Made by a program: the position numbers and the translations under genes. Shown piece after piece: positions 25,226-34,869 of a stretch of DNA of 64,000 bases. The notes beneath the pieces were generated by a model. The model ran no database searches. It was not told the DNA's origin and was given only the letters and a program-made list of their open reading frames with translations. Origin of the DNA: an uncultured Bacteroidia bacterium (GTDB lineage: Bacteria; Bacteroidota; Bacteroidia; Bacteroidales; Prolixibacteraceae); contig CAIUAN010000030.1 of NCBI GenBank assembly GCA_903897145.1, positions 1-64,000 of the forward strand, given 5' to 3'. Each line of letters opens with the position of its first letter. Position 1 is the stretch's first letter.

Positions 25226-25261
25226 AAAAAACTTGGGGTACCTCTTTCGAAGTACCCCAAG
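25226..25261 (-). terminator. Terminator of the membrane pyrophosphatase gene
   Basis: A 10-base stem, CTTGGGGTAC (25232-25241) and GTACCCCAAG (25252-25261), is followed on the minus strand by TTTTTTATTT. It lies about 120 bases beyond the hppA stop and so ends the minus-strand transcript. Confidence 0.85.
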
Positions 25262-25378
25262 CCAACTAAACCAAAATCTATGAAAAAAAATCTTTATTTG
25301 AGTATTACAAAAGTGCAAATCACTTTGGTTAAACCGACTCAACAGATCATAAAGATTGTTAAAACTTTCAATCTCTAA

Positions 25379-27784
25379 TTACTTAATAATACGCATTTTA
25401 TAGAACGACCGATAGACGAAATACAACGCTACCAAAAAGAATACCCCACCTACCAGCGGAGCCACCCGATAGAAACTATCGGATATGGCTATTTCCATGG
25501 CCAATAATCCAAAAAGAGTTGTAAACTTAATAATCGGATTAAGCGCTACGGAAGAGGTATCTTTAAACGGATCTCCAACGGTATCTCCAACGATTGAAGC
25601 TTCGTGCAAAGCAGAGCCTTTTTCGCGCAGATCAACTTCTACTACTTTTTTTGCATTATCCCAGGCGCCACCAGCATTGGCCATAAATAAGGCCTGAAAG
25701 AGGCCAAAAACGGCAATTGAAATCAGGTAGCTAACAAAGAATGAAGTGGCAGCATACATGGTCGCAGAATTCGTTGCAGCAGAATCGCGATAGCCAGCAA
25801 AGAAAGCAAAGGCTAAAGCAAAGGAGAAGATGGCAATAAATATGTTTAACATTCCAGTCTGAGCATATTGTGTGCAAATTTTAACCACCTCTTTGGAAGT
25901 TTCAATGGACGCACTGCTATCAGCACCTTCATCTAGCTGGATGTTTTTCTTAATATACTCAACTGCTCGGTAAGCACCAGTTGTTACTGCTTGTATGGAG
26001 GCACCTGTAAACCAATAGATCACGGAGCCACCAGCAAGGAAGCCAAGGATAGTATAAGGATTTAGTATATTTAAGATTGTCTCGGGTTCAATACCAAATT
26101 TATGTTTGATCACTAAGATTAGCGAGAAGATCATCGTGGTGGCACCGACAACAGCAGTTCCAATAAGTACCGGTTTAGCTGTTGCTTTAAAGGTGTTTCC
26201 TGCACCATCATTTGCTTCAAGATAGTGTTTCGCATTTTCGAAATCGGGTTTAAATCCAAATTGTTTTTCGATTTCAGCAGCTGCATTAGGATTCTCTTCA
26301 ATCAAAGATAATTCATAAATACTTTGTGCGTTATCGGTAACTGGACCATAGCTATCAACAGCAATTGTTACCGGACCCATCCCTAAAAATCCAAATGCCA
26401 CGAGTCCAAAAGCAAAAATCGAAGGGTATATCATCAATAAATCAAGACCATGGGTAGAGGCAAAATAGGCTACAAACATAAGAACGAGAAAAACCATCCC
26501 TTGCCAGAATGCACTGAAATTTCCTGCTACCAAACCAGAGAGGATATTTAAGGAGGCTCCACCTTCTCTTGAGGCCGTAACAATTTCATTTACATGGCTC
26601 GATTTTGGACTTGTAAATAGCTTTGTAAACTCAGGGATCAAGGCAGCACCTAAAGTTCCGCAACTGATTATGATGGATAACGTAAGCCAAAGATTATGTG
26701 CCAATGATCCCAGCATAGCATAACTCACTGCAAAAGTTACCAAAATTGATAGAATGGATGTGATCCAAACTAAGGTCGTTAAAGGCTTTTCAAAATCCAG
26801 ATCAAGAGCTAATTTATATTTAGCGTTTGTATAGAGTTTGTTGATGTAAAATGCGGCAATAGACGTTACAACCATCAAAATACGCATCAAGAATATCCAG
26901 GTAAGTAGTAAGGTCTGATCGGCAACATTGGTTACAGCTAACACGATAAAGCTGATTAAGGCCACACCTGTTACACCATAAGTCTCAAAACCATCGGCTG
27001 TTGGACCAACGCTGTCACCTGCATTATCGCCTGTACAATCTGCAATTACACCTGGATTACGTGGGTCATCTTCCTTGATTTTAAAAACGACTTTCATTAA
27101 GTCACTGCCGATATCGGCGATCTTAGTAAAGATACCACCCGCAATTCTTAGTGCGGATGCTCCAAGCGATTCGCCAATGGCAAAGCCAATAAAACTTGCA
27201 CCAGCAAATTCTCTCGGAATGAATAACAAAATTATAAGCATCATAATAAGCTCAACGCTGACTAACAATACTCCAATGCTCATTCCGGCATCTAAAGGTA
27301 TGTTTAAAAGCTTCAAGGGCTTTCGCTCTAAAGATGCGAAGGCCATTCTGCTATTTGCTAAGGTGTTCATCCGAATTCCAAACCAGGCTACCCCATAGGA
27401 ACCTAAAATGCCCACAACTGACCACATTAAAATTAACAGAACACCACCAAGACTCATGTGTTGAAGAAAACCAAAATAAAATCCAATACAGGCAGCAATA
27501 AAGGCAAATAGGATCATTAAAAATTTACCTTGTTGGATCAAATAAGTTTTGCATGTTTCAAAAATTATATGAGCGACATCTAACATACTTTTATGAGCAC
27601 CCAGTTTCTTGACCTTTACAAACTGATAAAATCCAAAAAGTAGACCAAGGATACAAATTAGAAAACCAAAAAGAAGCATGTTATACTGACTAGCTTCCAA
27701 GACCGGAATCTTCAGATCTGCTTCATTGCTAAATCCTAAAACCGGAAATGCCAAAAACATAAGAAATGGAACTATGCGTTTCAT
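25379..27784 (-). CDS. hppA: Membrane-bound ion-pumping pyrophosphatase
   Basis: Integral membrane pyrophosphatase of 801 residues with about 16 hydrophobic segments. It couples PPi hydrolysis to Na+ and/or H+ export. EDDPRNPGVIADCTGDNAGDS and SREGGASLNIL carry the Asp, Asn and Lys residues that bind Mg-PPi. The substrate loop here reads DCTGDNAGDSVGPTADGFETYG, a Bacteroidota-type variant of the common [21 protein letters not shown]. A Lys occupies the position in GNTFKATAKP where K+-independent enzymes have Lys and K+-dependent ones Ala. Ion specificity is therefore not safely assignable. It has an apparent signal-like first helix with an acidic periplasmic stretch. Confidence 0.95.
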   Translation of the reverse strand: MKRIVPFLMFLAFPVLGFSNEADLKIPVLEASQYNMLLFGFLICILGLLFGFYQFVKVKKLGAHKSMLDVAHIIFETCKTYLIQQGKFLMILFAFIAACIGFYFGFLQHMSLGGVLLILMWSVVGILGSYGVAWFGIRMNTLANSRMAFASLERKPLKLLNIPLDAGMSIGVLLVSVELIMMLIILLFIPREFAGASFIGFAIGESLGASALRIAGGIFTKIADIGSDLMKVVFKIKEDDPRNPGVIADCTGDNAGDSVGPTADGFETYGVTGVALISFIVLAVTNVADQTLLLTWIFLMRILMVVTSIAAFYINKLYTNAKYKLALDLDFEKPLTTLVWITSILSILVTFAVSYAMLGSLAHNLWLTLSIIISCGTLGAALIPEFTKLFTSPKSSHVNEIVTASREGGASLNILSGLVAGNFSAFWQGMVFLVLMFVAYFASTHGLDLLMIYPSIFAFGLVAFGFLGMGPVTIAVDSYGPVTDNAQSIYELSLIEENPNAAAEIEKQFGFKPDFENAKHYLEANDGAGNTFKATAKPVLIGTAVVGATTMIFSLILVIKHKFGIEPETILNILNPYTILGFLAGGSVIYWFTGASIQAVTTGAYRAVEYIKKNIQLDEGADSSASIETSKEVVKICTQYAQTGMLNIFIAIFSFALAFAFFAGYRDSAATNSATMYAATSFFVSYLISIAVFGLFQALFMANAGGAWDNAKKVVEVDLREKGSALHEASIVGDTVGDPFKDTSSVALNPIIKFTTLFGLLAMEIAISDSFYRVAPLVGGVFFLVALYFVYRSFYKMRIIK

Positions 27785-28173
27785 ACCATTAAAATTAAAA
27801 ATGAATAATTATGAATTGAAGAGAAATACATACCATGATTTAAAAACCTGTATTTCAACAAACTAAAAACCAATTTTTAGTAAACGATAAAAAGAAACAA
27901 ATCTGAAAAAAGTGAACGAGCTAGGTTGATCGATCAAGGTCATACGAATATAGCGACCCTTTGTGTTGGAAATAATAGTACAAATTTAAGGTCTATTTTA
28001 ATACCAAAAGCAATGAAACCTTAATTTGTAATGCTTTCAAATAATAGCGAACTAACCTTTACTAACATAAAAATATTTATTCACCAATATCACTTCACTC
28101 TCAAACCAATAATGTATCTTAGTGTCGTTATTATTTAAAGGTACTCGCACTTATCATCACTCAATTCTCTTGT
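27785..28173. other. Divergent intergenic region, hppA / HAD phosphatase
   Basis: A 389-base AT-rich gap between divergent genes. On the minus strand a promoter -7 candidate for hppA is at 27981-27988 (CAAATTTA, read TAAATTTG). I see no open frame of note, no RNA gene and no strong repeat. Confidence 0.55.
27981..27988 (-). promoter_or_regulatory. Candidate hppA promoter -7 element
   Basis: TAAATTTG on the minus strand fits TAnnTTTG. CAA triplets that could be the -33 element lie 16 and 22 bases away, not at the ideal distance. A transcript from here would have a leader of roughly 190 bases. Confidence 0.4.
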
Positions 28174-29010
28174 ATGCATGAAGTAAAAATGGTTGTTACT
28201 GATTTAGATGGAACCCTTTTACAATCAGATCATTCCATAAGTCCTACCGACCAAAAAACACTTGAAAGACTAGGGGAGCTTGGGTTATGCCGGGTAGCTG
28301 CAACAGGTCGTAATTTATTTAAAGTCAGAATGGCCTTAACGGAGAAATCGCCATTCGACTATGTTATCTTCTCATCAGGCGCAGGCATTGTTGATTGGAA
28401 GACCCAAAAACTTATTCGTGCAACAGCCATCTCAGCTGAAAAAACAAGCCAAATAATAAATTACCTCATTGCAGAGCACTTTAATTTTAAAGTTTCTCGA
28501 GAATTACCCGACAATCACAACTTTGGATGGCATAAAAGCTTTGAATGCCCTGAATTAACCCGTTATGTCGAACATCACAGTAAGTTAGGAGAAGCCTTTA
28601 AAATAAACCCTAACCAACCGTTTATATCCTCGCAACTTTTGATGTTTTTTCCGATGGAAACCAACCAATTTGAAAGCGTAAAAATTAAGTTTCAAAAAGC
28701 TTTTCCTGACTTAAGCGTCATTAAGACCACTTCTCCATTTTTCTCTGGTTATATCTGGATGGAGATATTCCCTAATGGAGTCTCAAAAGCTCAAGGAATA
28801 GAAGAAATTTGCCGAATCACGGGGATAGCACGCGAAAATACCCTTGGAATTGGGAATGATTTTAATGACCTTGAGATGCTAGAATTTACCCAGCATTCAT
28901 ACGTAGTTGAAAATGCACCTGAGGAATTAAAATTAAAATATTTAAATAGTCTAGCCCATTACGATGATGGATTTACACACGCTGTAAATCAACATATTAA
29001 ATCAAAATAA
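28174..29010 (+). CDS. Cof-type HAD-IIB phosphatase
   Basis: Haloacid dehalogenase-superfamily hydrolase of 278 residues. The nucleophile motif is DLDGTLLQ near residue 12, with a Thr/Ser motif II nearby (ATGRN) and motif IV GIGNDFNDLEML near residue 225. The IIB cap domain lies between. Members dephosphorylate sugar phosphates, FMN or other small phosphorylated metabolites, and the substrate cannot be told from sequence. It is a single gene with its own upstream region. Confidence 0.92.
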   Translation: MHEVKMVVTDLDGTLLQSDHSISPTDQKTLERLGELGLCRVAATGRNLFKVRMALTEKSPFDYVIFSSGAGIVDWKTQKLIRATAISAEKTSQIINYLIAEHFNFKVSRELPDNHNFGWHKSFECPELTRYVEHHSKLGEAFKINPNQPFISSQLLMFFPMETNQFESVKIKFQKAFPDLSVIKTTSPFFSGYIWMEIFPNGVSKAQGIEEICRITGIARENTLGIGNDFNDLEMLEFTQHSYVVENAPEELKLKYLNSLAHYDDGFTHAVNQHIKSK

Positions 29011-29013
29011 ACC

Positions 29014-29038
29014 TACTAGGATAGTTCGCTATCTAGTA
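29014..29038 (+). other. UUCG-loop hairpin after the HAD gene
   Basis: GATAG-TTCG-CTATC extended by CTAG/CTAG with one bulge. This gives a stable UUCG tetraloop hairpin in the mRNA just past the stop codon. No T-run follows, so it may protect the 3' end or act with Rho rather than as an intrinsic terminator. Confidence 0.4.
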
Positions 29039-29088
29039 AGAAATTAATAGTTACAACAAGAATTTTACTCATTTTTAAAAATTTAAAC

Positions 29089-31905
29089 ATGAAAAAATTA
29101 ACCCTTTTAGGACTGTTCTTATCTATTACTCTCCTCCTTACAGCTCAGCCTTTCAAATTATCAGAAAAGGTTCCCTTTGACATTAATTCGACAAAAGGTG
29201 TATTAAAAAATGGATTGACCTACTATGTGAAGTCCAATTCAACCCCTAAAAACAGAGCTGAGTTAATGCTTGTCGTTTCAGCTGGATCTGTCTCAGAAGA
29301 TGCTGATCAACTTGGACTAGCGCACTTTTGTGAGCATATGAGTTTTAATGGAACGAAGAGCTTCCCAAAAAACGATTTAATTAAGTATTTCGAATCCATC
29401 GGAATGGAGTTTGGACCAGAAATAAATGCGTATACGAGCTTTGATGAAACAGTGTATATGATTAAAATTCCTCTTGACAAGGAGGAATATCTCCAAAAAG
29501 GACTTCAAGTATTATATGATTGGGCTTCTCAAGTAACCGATTCGAACGAAGAGATCGAAAAAGAGAGAGGCGTTGTGCATGAAGAGTGGCGAGGTGGACA
29601 AGGTGCTCAGAAGAGAATGCTTAATCAATGGATTCCGGTCTTTTTGAAAGATTCAAAATATGCACAGAGGCTACCGATTGGAGATCCACAAATTATCGAC
29701 AACTGTAAACCTGAAGTTTTAAGAAGATTCAGAAAAGATTGGTACCGACCAGATCTTCAGTCAATTATTGTTGTAGGTGATTTTGACAAAACAAAAATCA
29801 TCAACTTGATCAAAGAGAAATTTTCAGCTATTCCTGCTCAGGCAAATCCTAGAAAGAAAGAGATTGCCCCCGTACCTGGTCATCATGAGACTCTAGTGAA
29901 AATAGTTACAGACAAAGAAGCAACTTACTCATCTGCTTCGGTTTACATTAAACACCCAATGAATCTGGATCTGACCATTAAAGGATATCGAAATTCGATG
30001 GTGAATGGTCTATATAACCAAATGATAAACCTACGATTGTCGGAACTAGCACAAAAAGAAAACCCGCCATTTGTCATGGGACAAGCTGAATATGGCAGTT
30101 TGATTGGTCCATCTGACGTTTATACTTCTACTGCGATTACCCATCCGGGGAAAATACCAGCTGGTCTTAAAGCTGTATTACTAGAAAATGAGCGAGTAAA
30201 AAAATTCGGATTCACCCAAAGTGAACTTGATCGGAATAAAAATGCAGCATTGAAATATATGGAAACATCTTATAACAACAGAGACAAGAGAGAATCAATG
30301 AGCCTTGCTCAAGAGTTTACTAGAAATTTCCTTATGCGCCAAGAACCTACCCCTGGTATTGAAGTTGAATATCTATACTATAAAGAATTTATGCCAACCA
30401 TTACCTTGGAAGAGATTAATGCATTGGCCAAGAAATGGATTAATACTGAAAATCGCGTGGTGGTAATAACAGCTCCTGAACTTGCGAATACTCCCGCTCC
30501 TACTGAAGCTGAAATAAGAGCTGTATTAACTGAGGTAGAGAGTCAGAAAATTGAACAATATGCTGACGTAACATCCTCAGAGCCTCTAATGAAATCAATG
30601 CCAACTCCTGGAAAAGTAACCTCAGAAAAAATAATAGCTTCGGTGGATGCTACAGAATGGACCTTGTCGAACGGAGCTAAAGTGGTTTATAAGAAGACCG
30701 ATTTCAAAGACGATGAGATCTTATTTACAGCCTATTCATTAGGTGGTTGGTCTTTGTATGGACAAGACGATAACATGTCTGCAACAATTGCAGCCACTAT
30801 AATGGACCTAAGTGGTATTGCAGACTATAACAGTACCACCCTAAGGAAAATGCTTGCTGGAAAAGTGGTTAGTGTAACACCTGTTTTAAAGATGCTTACT
30901 CAAGGAATAGAAGGCTCTTCTAATGTTTCGGATCTAGAGACTTGCTTACAAGCAATCAACCTCTATTTCACCAAGCCCCGTTTCGATGAATCGGCCTTCT
31001 CCTCTTATATTACTAGAATGCATAGTCAACTAGACAATAGTACTGTATCGCCTGAACGTGCTTTCGCTGACACCTTTAAATGGACGACTTCAAGCTATCA
31101 TCCTCGCATGAAACCGTTGACCAAAGAGATGTTAGACGAAGCAAAATTCAGTCGGATCACTCAAATTGCAAAGGAGCGCTATGCTAATCCAGGTGCATTC
31201 ACATTCTTTTTTGTCGGTAAAATAGACCCAGTAAAATTTAAACCGTTGGTGGAAAAATACATAGCCTCTTTAGCAAATGGGCAAAAGGCGGAGAAATGGG
31301 TTGATCTAGGAGTTCGCAAACCAAATGGAGTTGTAGAAAAAACAGTGTTTAAAGGAAAAGAGCCAAAGTCGATTCAATATATCCAATTTCATGGCAAGCT
31401 TAATTATGCCACAAAAGACTTGATGGAAATTGATGCTTTAGGTAAGATACTAACAACTCGATTACTGGAAAGTATTCGAGAAGATAAGTCTAGCGTATAC
31501 TATATCGGAGCTCAACCTGGAATGGTTAAATTTCCTCATCCAGAATTTGACATGACCATCTATTATGGCACAGCACCAGAGAAAGTAAAAGATTTAAAAA
31601 CCTCCGTTTTTGCCATTATTAAAGACTTAGTCGCAAATGGTCCGAAACAAGAAGAGGTTGATAAAGCGCGTGAAAAAATCAAAAGAGAACGTGAGACAAA
31701 CTTAAGAGAGAACAACTATTGGGAAACTACTTTGAAATCTTACTATTTAAATATGAATGGTGATTTCAAAACATTTGATGAATTCAATGGTGCCGTAACA
31801 GGTCTAAACGCTCAATCCTTAAAGGCTGCTGCAGCGAAAACTTTTGATTTTAAGAATTATACAAGCGTTGCTTTAATGCCTGAAAAATCGGAGGCAGTCA
31901 AATAA
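29089..31905 (+). CDS. Secreted M16 zinc metalloprotease
   Basis: M16-family peptidase of 938 residues. The signal peptide is residues 1 to about 20 (KKLTLLGLFLSITLLLTAQ) without a lipobox Cys, so a periplasmic location is expected. The zinc site HxxEH is seen in AHFCEHMSFNGT near residue 82, with the downstream Glu in EKERGVVHEE. The second half is a typical inactive M16 domain. PqqL-like peptidases of this architecture are common in Bacteroidota and probably degrade peptides in the periplasm. It is monocistronic, with a terminator after it. Confidence 0.95.
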   Translation: MKKLTLLGLFLSITLLLTAQPFKLSEKVPFDINSTKGVLKNGLTYYVKSNSTPKNRAELMLVVSAGSVSEDADQLGLAHFCEHMSFNGTKSFPKNDLIKYFESIGMEFGPEINAYTSFDETVYMIKIPLDKEEYLQKGLQVLYDWASQVTDSNEEIEKERGVVHEEWRGGQGAQKRMLNQWIPVFLKDSKYAQRLPIGDPQIIDNCKPEVLRRFRKDWYRPDLQSIIVVGDFDKTKIINLIKEKFSAIPAQANPRKKEIAPVPGHHETLVKIVTDKEATYSSASVYIKHPMNLDLTIKGYRNSMVNGLYNQMINLRLSELAQKENPPFVMGQAEYGSLIGPSDVYTSTAITHPGKIPAGLKAVLLENERVKKFGFTQSELDRNKNAALKYMETSYNNRDKRESMSLAQEFTRNFLMRQEPTPGIEVEYLYYKEFMPTITLEEINALAKKWINTENRVVVITAPELANTPAPTEAEIRAVLTEVESQKIEQYADVTSSEPLMKSMPTPGKVTSEKIIASVDATEWTLSNGAKVVYKKTDFKDDEILFTAYSLGGWSLYGQDDNMSATIAATIMDLSGIADYNSTTLRKMLAGKVVSVTPVLKMLTQGIEGSSNVSDLETCLQAINLYFTKPRFDESAFSSYITRMHSQLDNSTVSPERAFADTFKWTTSSYHPRMKPLTKEMLDEAKFSRITQIAKERYANPGAFTFFFVGKIDPVKFKPLVEKYIASLANGQKAEKWVDLGVRKPNGVVEKTVFKGKEPKSIQYIQFHGKLNYATKDLMEIDALGKILTTRLLESIREDKSSVYYIGAQPGMVKFPHPEFDMTIYYGTAPEKVKDLKTSVFAIIKDLVANGPKQEEVDKAREKIKRERETNLRENNYWETTLKSYYLNMNGDFKTFDEFNGAVTGLNAQSLKAAAAKTFDFKNYTSVALMPEKSEAVK

Positions 31906-31933
31906 TTCAGATCAAGAAAACCTATTTTTAAAG

Positions 31934-31972
31934 GCAGGAGTTTAAATCGATCGGTTTAATCTCCTGCTTTTT
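31934..31972 (+). terminator. Terminator of the M16 protease gene
   Basis: Stem GCAGGAG (31934-31940) with CTCCTGC (31961-31967), extended inward by TTAAA/TTTAA after one T-T mismatch, followed by TTTTTAC. Confidence 0.88.
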
Positions 31973-32034
31973 ACAAGACTAGTATTTGAGCAATAGGTCT
32001 TTATATATAAACTTTTATCTACTTAATAATTGAA

Positions 32035-33075
32035 ATGGCTCGCCTTAATCCATCCGATTTCATAAAGCTTAACGACTTGCCGATTGTCGATGTGAGGTCA
32101 CCAGGAGAGTTTTCGGAAGGGCATATTCCAGGAGCATTTAATATGCCACTATTTACAGATGAGGAAAGAGCTATAATTGGAACTTTATATAAAAACAAAG
32201 GGAGAATTCCTGCTGTTGAAAAAGGGCTTCAGATCGTTGGACCAAAAATGGCTGATTTTGCTCAGAGGGCATTAGAATTAGCAAAAAATGGAGAATTGCG
32301 AGTCCATTGTTGGCGAGGGGGTATGCGCTCAGAAAGTATGGCATGGCTCTTTGAAAGAGTGGGAATCAAATGTCATTTATTAGAAGGTGGATATAAAGGG
32401 TATAGAAATCTGTTACTCGAAATGGTGGGCAACCTTCCAAATCTAATTGTAATTGAAGGTTACACTGGAAGTGGCAAGACAGATATTCTAAAGGAACTGC
32501 GTAATTTAGGCGAGCAGATTATTGACCTTGAAGGATTTGCAAACCACAGAGGCTCTGCCTTTGGAGGTATCGGACAAGAACCACAGCCATCAACGCAACA
32601 ATTTCAAAACCTTATTTTCAATGAGATTCTAACCTTCGACCTAAATAAGCGCATCTGGATTGAAGGAGAAAGCCTCTCAGTTGGTCGTGTTTTCTTACCC
32701 GATCCACTATGGAAAGCGATGAATTCAGCTCTAAATATTGAAATACAGGTGTTAAAAGAACACCGCATACAACGCTTAGTTGACGAATATGGCCCCTTGC
32801 CCTCAGTACAAATGGAAGGAGCGATAAACACTATTGTTCAGCGACTAGGTAGCAAAACAATGAACGAGATATTGCAAAAGTACCAAGCTAAAAACCTTTT
32901 TGATGTAGCCGAAAAACTATTAAATTACTATGATCAAGCCTACCTGTATAGCCGCGAAAAATTCAAAAAGGAAGTCAATGGAATCGTGCTATCCTCAGAT
33001 AATTCAATGACGAATGCCATCACATTAATCAAAAAAATACCAGAATTTCAAACTCTCAAACAAGCAATTTCGTAA
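32035..33075 (+). CDS. mnmH: tRNA 2-selenouridine synthase
   Basis: Converts 2-thiouridine at the wobble position of tRNAs for Lys, Glu and Gln to 2-selenouridine, using selenophosphate. The protein has 346 residues. The N-terminal rhodanese domain carries VDVRSPGEFSEGHIPGA and the catalytic Cys in VHCWRGGMRSE near residue 94. The C-terminal P-loop domain has IEGYTGSGKTDIL near residue 143. It lies three bases before selD, which makes its substrate, so the pair forms a selenouridine operon. Confidence 0.96.
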   Translation: MARLNPSDFIKLNDLPIVDVRSPGEFSEGHIPGAFNMPLFTDEERAIIGTLYKNKGRIPAVEKGLQIVGPKMADFAQRALELAKNGELRVHCWRGGMRSESMAWLFERVGIKCHLLEGGYKGYRNLLLEMVGNLPNLIVIEGYTGSGKTDILKELRNLGEQIIDLEGFANHRGSAFGGIGQEPQPSTQQFQNLIFNEILTFDLNKRIWIEGESLSVGRVFLPDPLWKAMNSALNIEIQVLKEHRIQRLVDEYGPLPSVQMEGAINTIVQRLGSKTMNEILQKYQAKNLFDVAEKLLNYYDQAYLYSREKFKKEVNGIVLSSDNSMTNAITLIKKIPEFQTLKQAIS

Positions 33076-33078
33076 ATC

Positions 33079-34128
33079 ATGACGACAACCAATTCTGCTG
33101 TTAAGCTAACTCAATATTCTCATGGAGCTGGATGTGGCTGCAAAATATCTCCTAAAATTCTAAACACAATTTTAGAGCAATGCAAGACTGAGTTTCCAGA
33201 TGTAAACCTGCTCGTAGGCAATAGCACCCTTGACGACGCAGCAGTTTACGACATCGGAAATAATCAGGTTGTCATTTCAACCACTGACTTTTTCATGCCC
33301 ATTGTTGATGACCCTTATGACTTTGGCGGCATTGCAGCGGTAAATGCGATTAGCGATATTTTTGCCATGGGAGGAACACCAATCATGGCAGTGGCTATCT
33401 TATGTTGGCCCATAAACACCTTATCAGCAGAACTTGCTGGGCAAGTAATTGAAGGGGCTAAAAGAGCATGTGCAAATGCAGGAATCGCCATCGCTGGGGG
33501 GCACAGCATAGATGGACCTGAGCCCATATTTGGACTTGCGGTCACTGGGATAGCCTCAAAAGATCAGGTTCGCCTTAATTGCACCGCAACAGAAGGCTGC
33601 GAGCTCTATCTTACTAAACCTTTAGGTATTGGAATACTTTCCACAGCACAAAAACAAGGTCTACTAAAAGAAGAAGATCGTCAAGTAGCGCGTGACCTCA
33701 TGTTAACAATAAATTCAGTAGGGAAAGAACTAGGAAAAATTGAAGCTGTTAAGGCTATGACAGATGTAACAGGGTTTGGCTTACTTGGTCATTTAATTGA
33801 GATGTGCGAAGGAAGCAACTTAAGCGCTGAGCTATATCCTGAAAAAGTTCCAATTATTAAAAACATACCTTACTATTTGGAGCAAAAAACTTTCCCTGGA
33901 GGAACATTTCGAAATTTTGATAGCTATGGCCATAAAGTATCCCCTATGACGGACCTGCAAAAACATCTTTTCTGCGATCCTCAAACTAGCGGAGGTCTGC
34001 TAGTGGCAGTAAGTCCGGAAGGAAAAGAAAAATTCTTAGAGATCATGAATCAACATGGGTTAAACCCAGAATCCTTTGGACTAGTGACAAAAAGAGGTCA
34101 GCATATTGTTGAAATCAATCAAAATTAA
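33079..34128 (+). CDS. selD: Selenophosphate synthase
   Basis: Makes selenophosphate from selenide and ATP, 349 residues. The N-terminal glycine-rich loop reads GAGCGCKIS, with a Cys at the residue that is selenocysteine in some species and the conserved Lys next to it. DDAAVYDI and [14 protein letters not shown] are the ATP/Mg2+ motifs. The partner mnmH precedes it with a 3-base gap. No selA or selB is visible here, so in this window selenium use is tied to tRNA modification only. Confidence 0.97.
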   Translation: MTTTNSAVKLTQYSHGAGCGCKISPKILNTILEQCKTEFPDVNLLVGNSTLDDAAVYDIGNNQVVISTTDFFMPIVDDPYDFGGIAAVNAISDIFAMGGTPIMAVAILCWPINTLSAELAGQVIEGAKRACANAGIAIAGGHSIDGPEPIFGLAVTGIASKDQVRLNCTATEGCELYLTKPLGIGILSTAQKQGLLKEEDRQVARDLMLTINSVGKELGKIEAVKAMTDVTGFGLLGHLIEMCEGSNLSAELYPEKVPIIKNIPYYLEQKTFPGGTFRNFDSYGHKVSPMTDLQKHLFCDPQTSGGLLVAVSPEGKEKFLEIMNQHGLNPESFGLVTKRGQHIVEINQN

Positions 34129-34175
34129 AGCATCAAAATTCAACAGAATTTATTTTGGGATGGTTGAATCAGAGG

Positions 34176-34580
34176 CTATTTCTCTCCGCAAATTTCAGTT
34201 AAAACACCTAAAGTTGATTTGGGATGCAAAAAACCAATTCTTAACCCTTCTGCCCCATCTCTTGCAACCTGGTCGATTAACTCTATCCCAGAAGCTTTGG
34301 CTTGTTCCAAGGCAAAATTTACATCTGGAACAGCGAAAGCCAAGTGGTGTACACCTGGCCCTTTTTTATCGATAAACTTACCGATTGGACCTTCTGGATC
34401 AGTGGACTCTAAGAGCTCAATCTTAGTCTCTCCAACCTTGAAAAAAGCAGTCTTAACCTTCTGATCAGCAATCTCTTCAATAGCATAACACTTCGTGCCT
34501 AGAAGTGATTCATAATACGGAATAGCTGTTTCTAAGCTGACAACGGCAATGCCAATGTGTTCAATATGCGATACATTCAT
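34176..34580 (-). CDS. mce: Methylmalonyl-CoA epimerase
   Basis: Vicinal oxygen chelate protein of 134 residues that interconverts (R)- and (S)-methylmalonyl-CoA. HIEHIGIAV near the N-terminus, KIELLEST and VHHLAFAV provide the metal-binding His and Glu residues, in the usual order of the family. The ATG at 34580 gives the normal N-terminus MNVSHIEHIG. A longer reading begins in an unconserved hydrophobic stretch. It links propionyl-CoA and succinyl-CoA in propionate production or degradation. It stands alone on the minus strand, and the mutase genes are not in the window. Confidence 0.93.
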   Translation of the reverse strand: MNVSHIEHIGIAVVSLETAIPYYESLLGTKCYAIEEIADQKVKTAFFKVGETKIELLESTDPEGPIGKFIDKKGPGVHHLAFAVPDVNFALEQAKASGIELIDQVARDGAEGLRIGFLHPKSTLGVLTEICGEK

Positions 34581-34837
34581 AAGAAGTTGAATTATGATTT
34601 TGATCTTTACAAAGATCAACATTAATTCAGAGACCTAAAAAAAATATTTTAACGTCTTAAATATTATATACTAAACAGTTAACAACATGGCGAACAGATA
34701 AAAAATATAAATAGGCCAATCATCCTCTTTTTTCAGACCTAAAAGGGACGTGAATAAAAACGAGATATGCTGAAAAGGTTGTTGATTAATAACCTAAAAA
34801 TTACAAACAACCCAACTCAACCCTACATAAAGTTTTG

Positions 34838-34845
34838 TATGTTTG
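34838..34845 (+). promoter_or_regulatory. Candidate promoter -7 element of the flavoprotein gene
   Basis: TATGTTTG fits TAnnTTTG and lies 24 bases before the chosen ATG. No clear TTG is seen at the -33 distance. Its position argues against starting translation at the in-frame TTG at 34843, which it overlaps. Confidence 0.4.
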
Positions 34846-34869
34846 CTTACTAATAATTTACAATGCCCT

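Noticed and set aside
34106-34464. Two open frames on plus across the methylmalonyl-CoA epimerase gene
   Set aside because: They read antisense to a recognisable epimerase and show no motif of their own.
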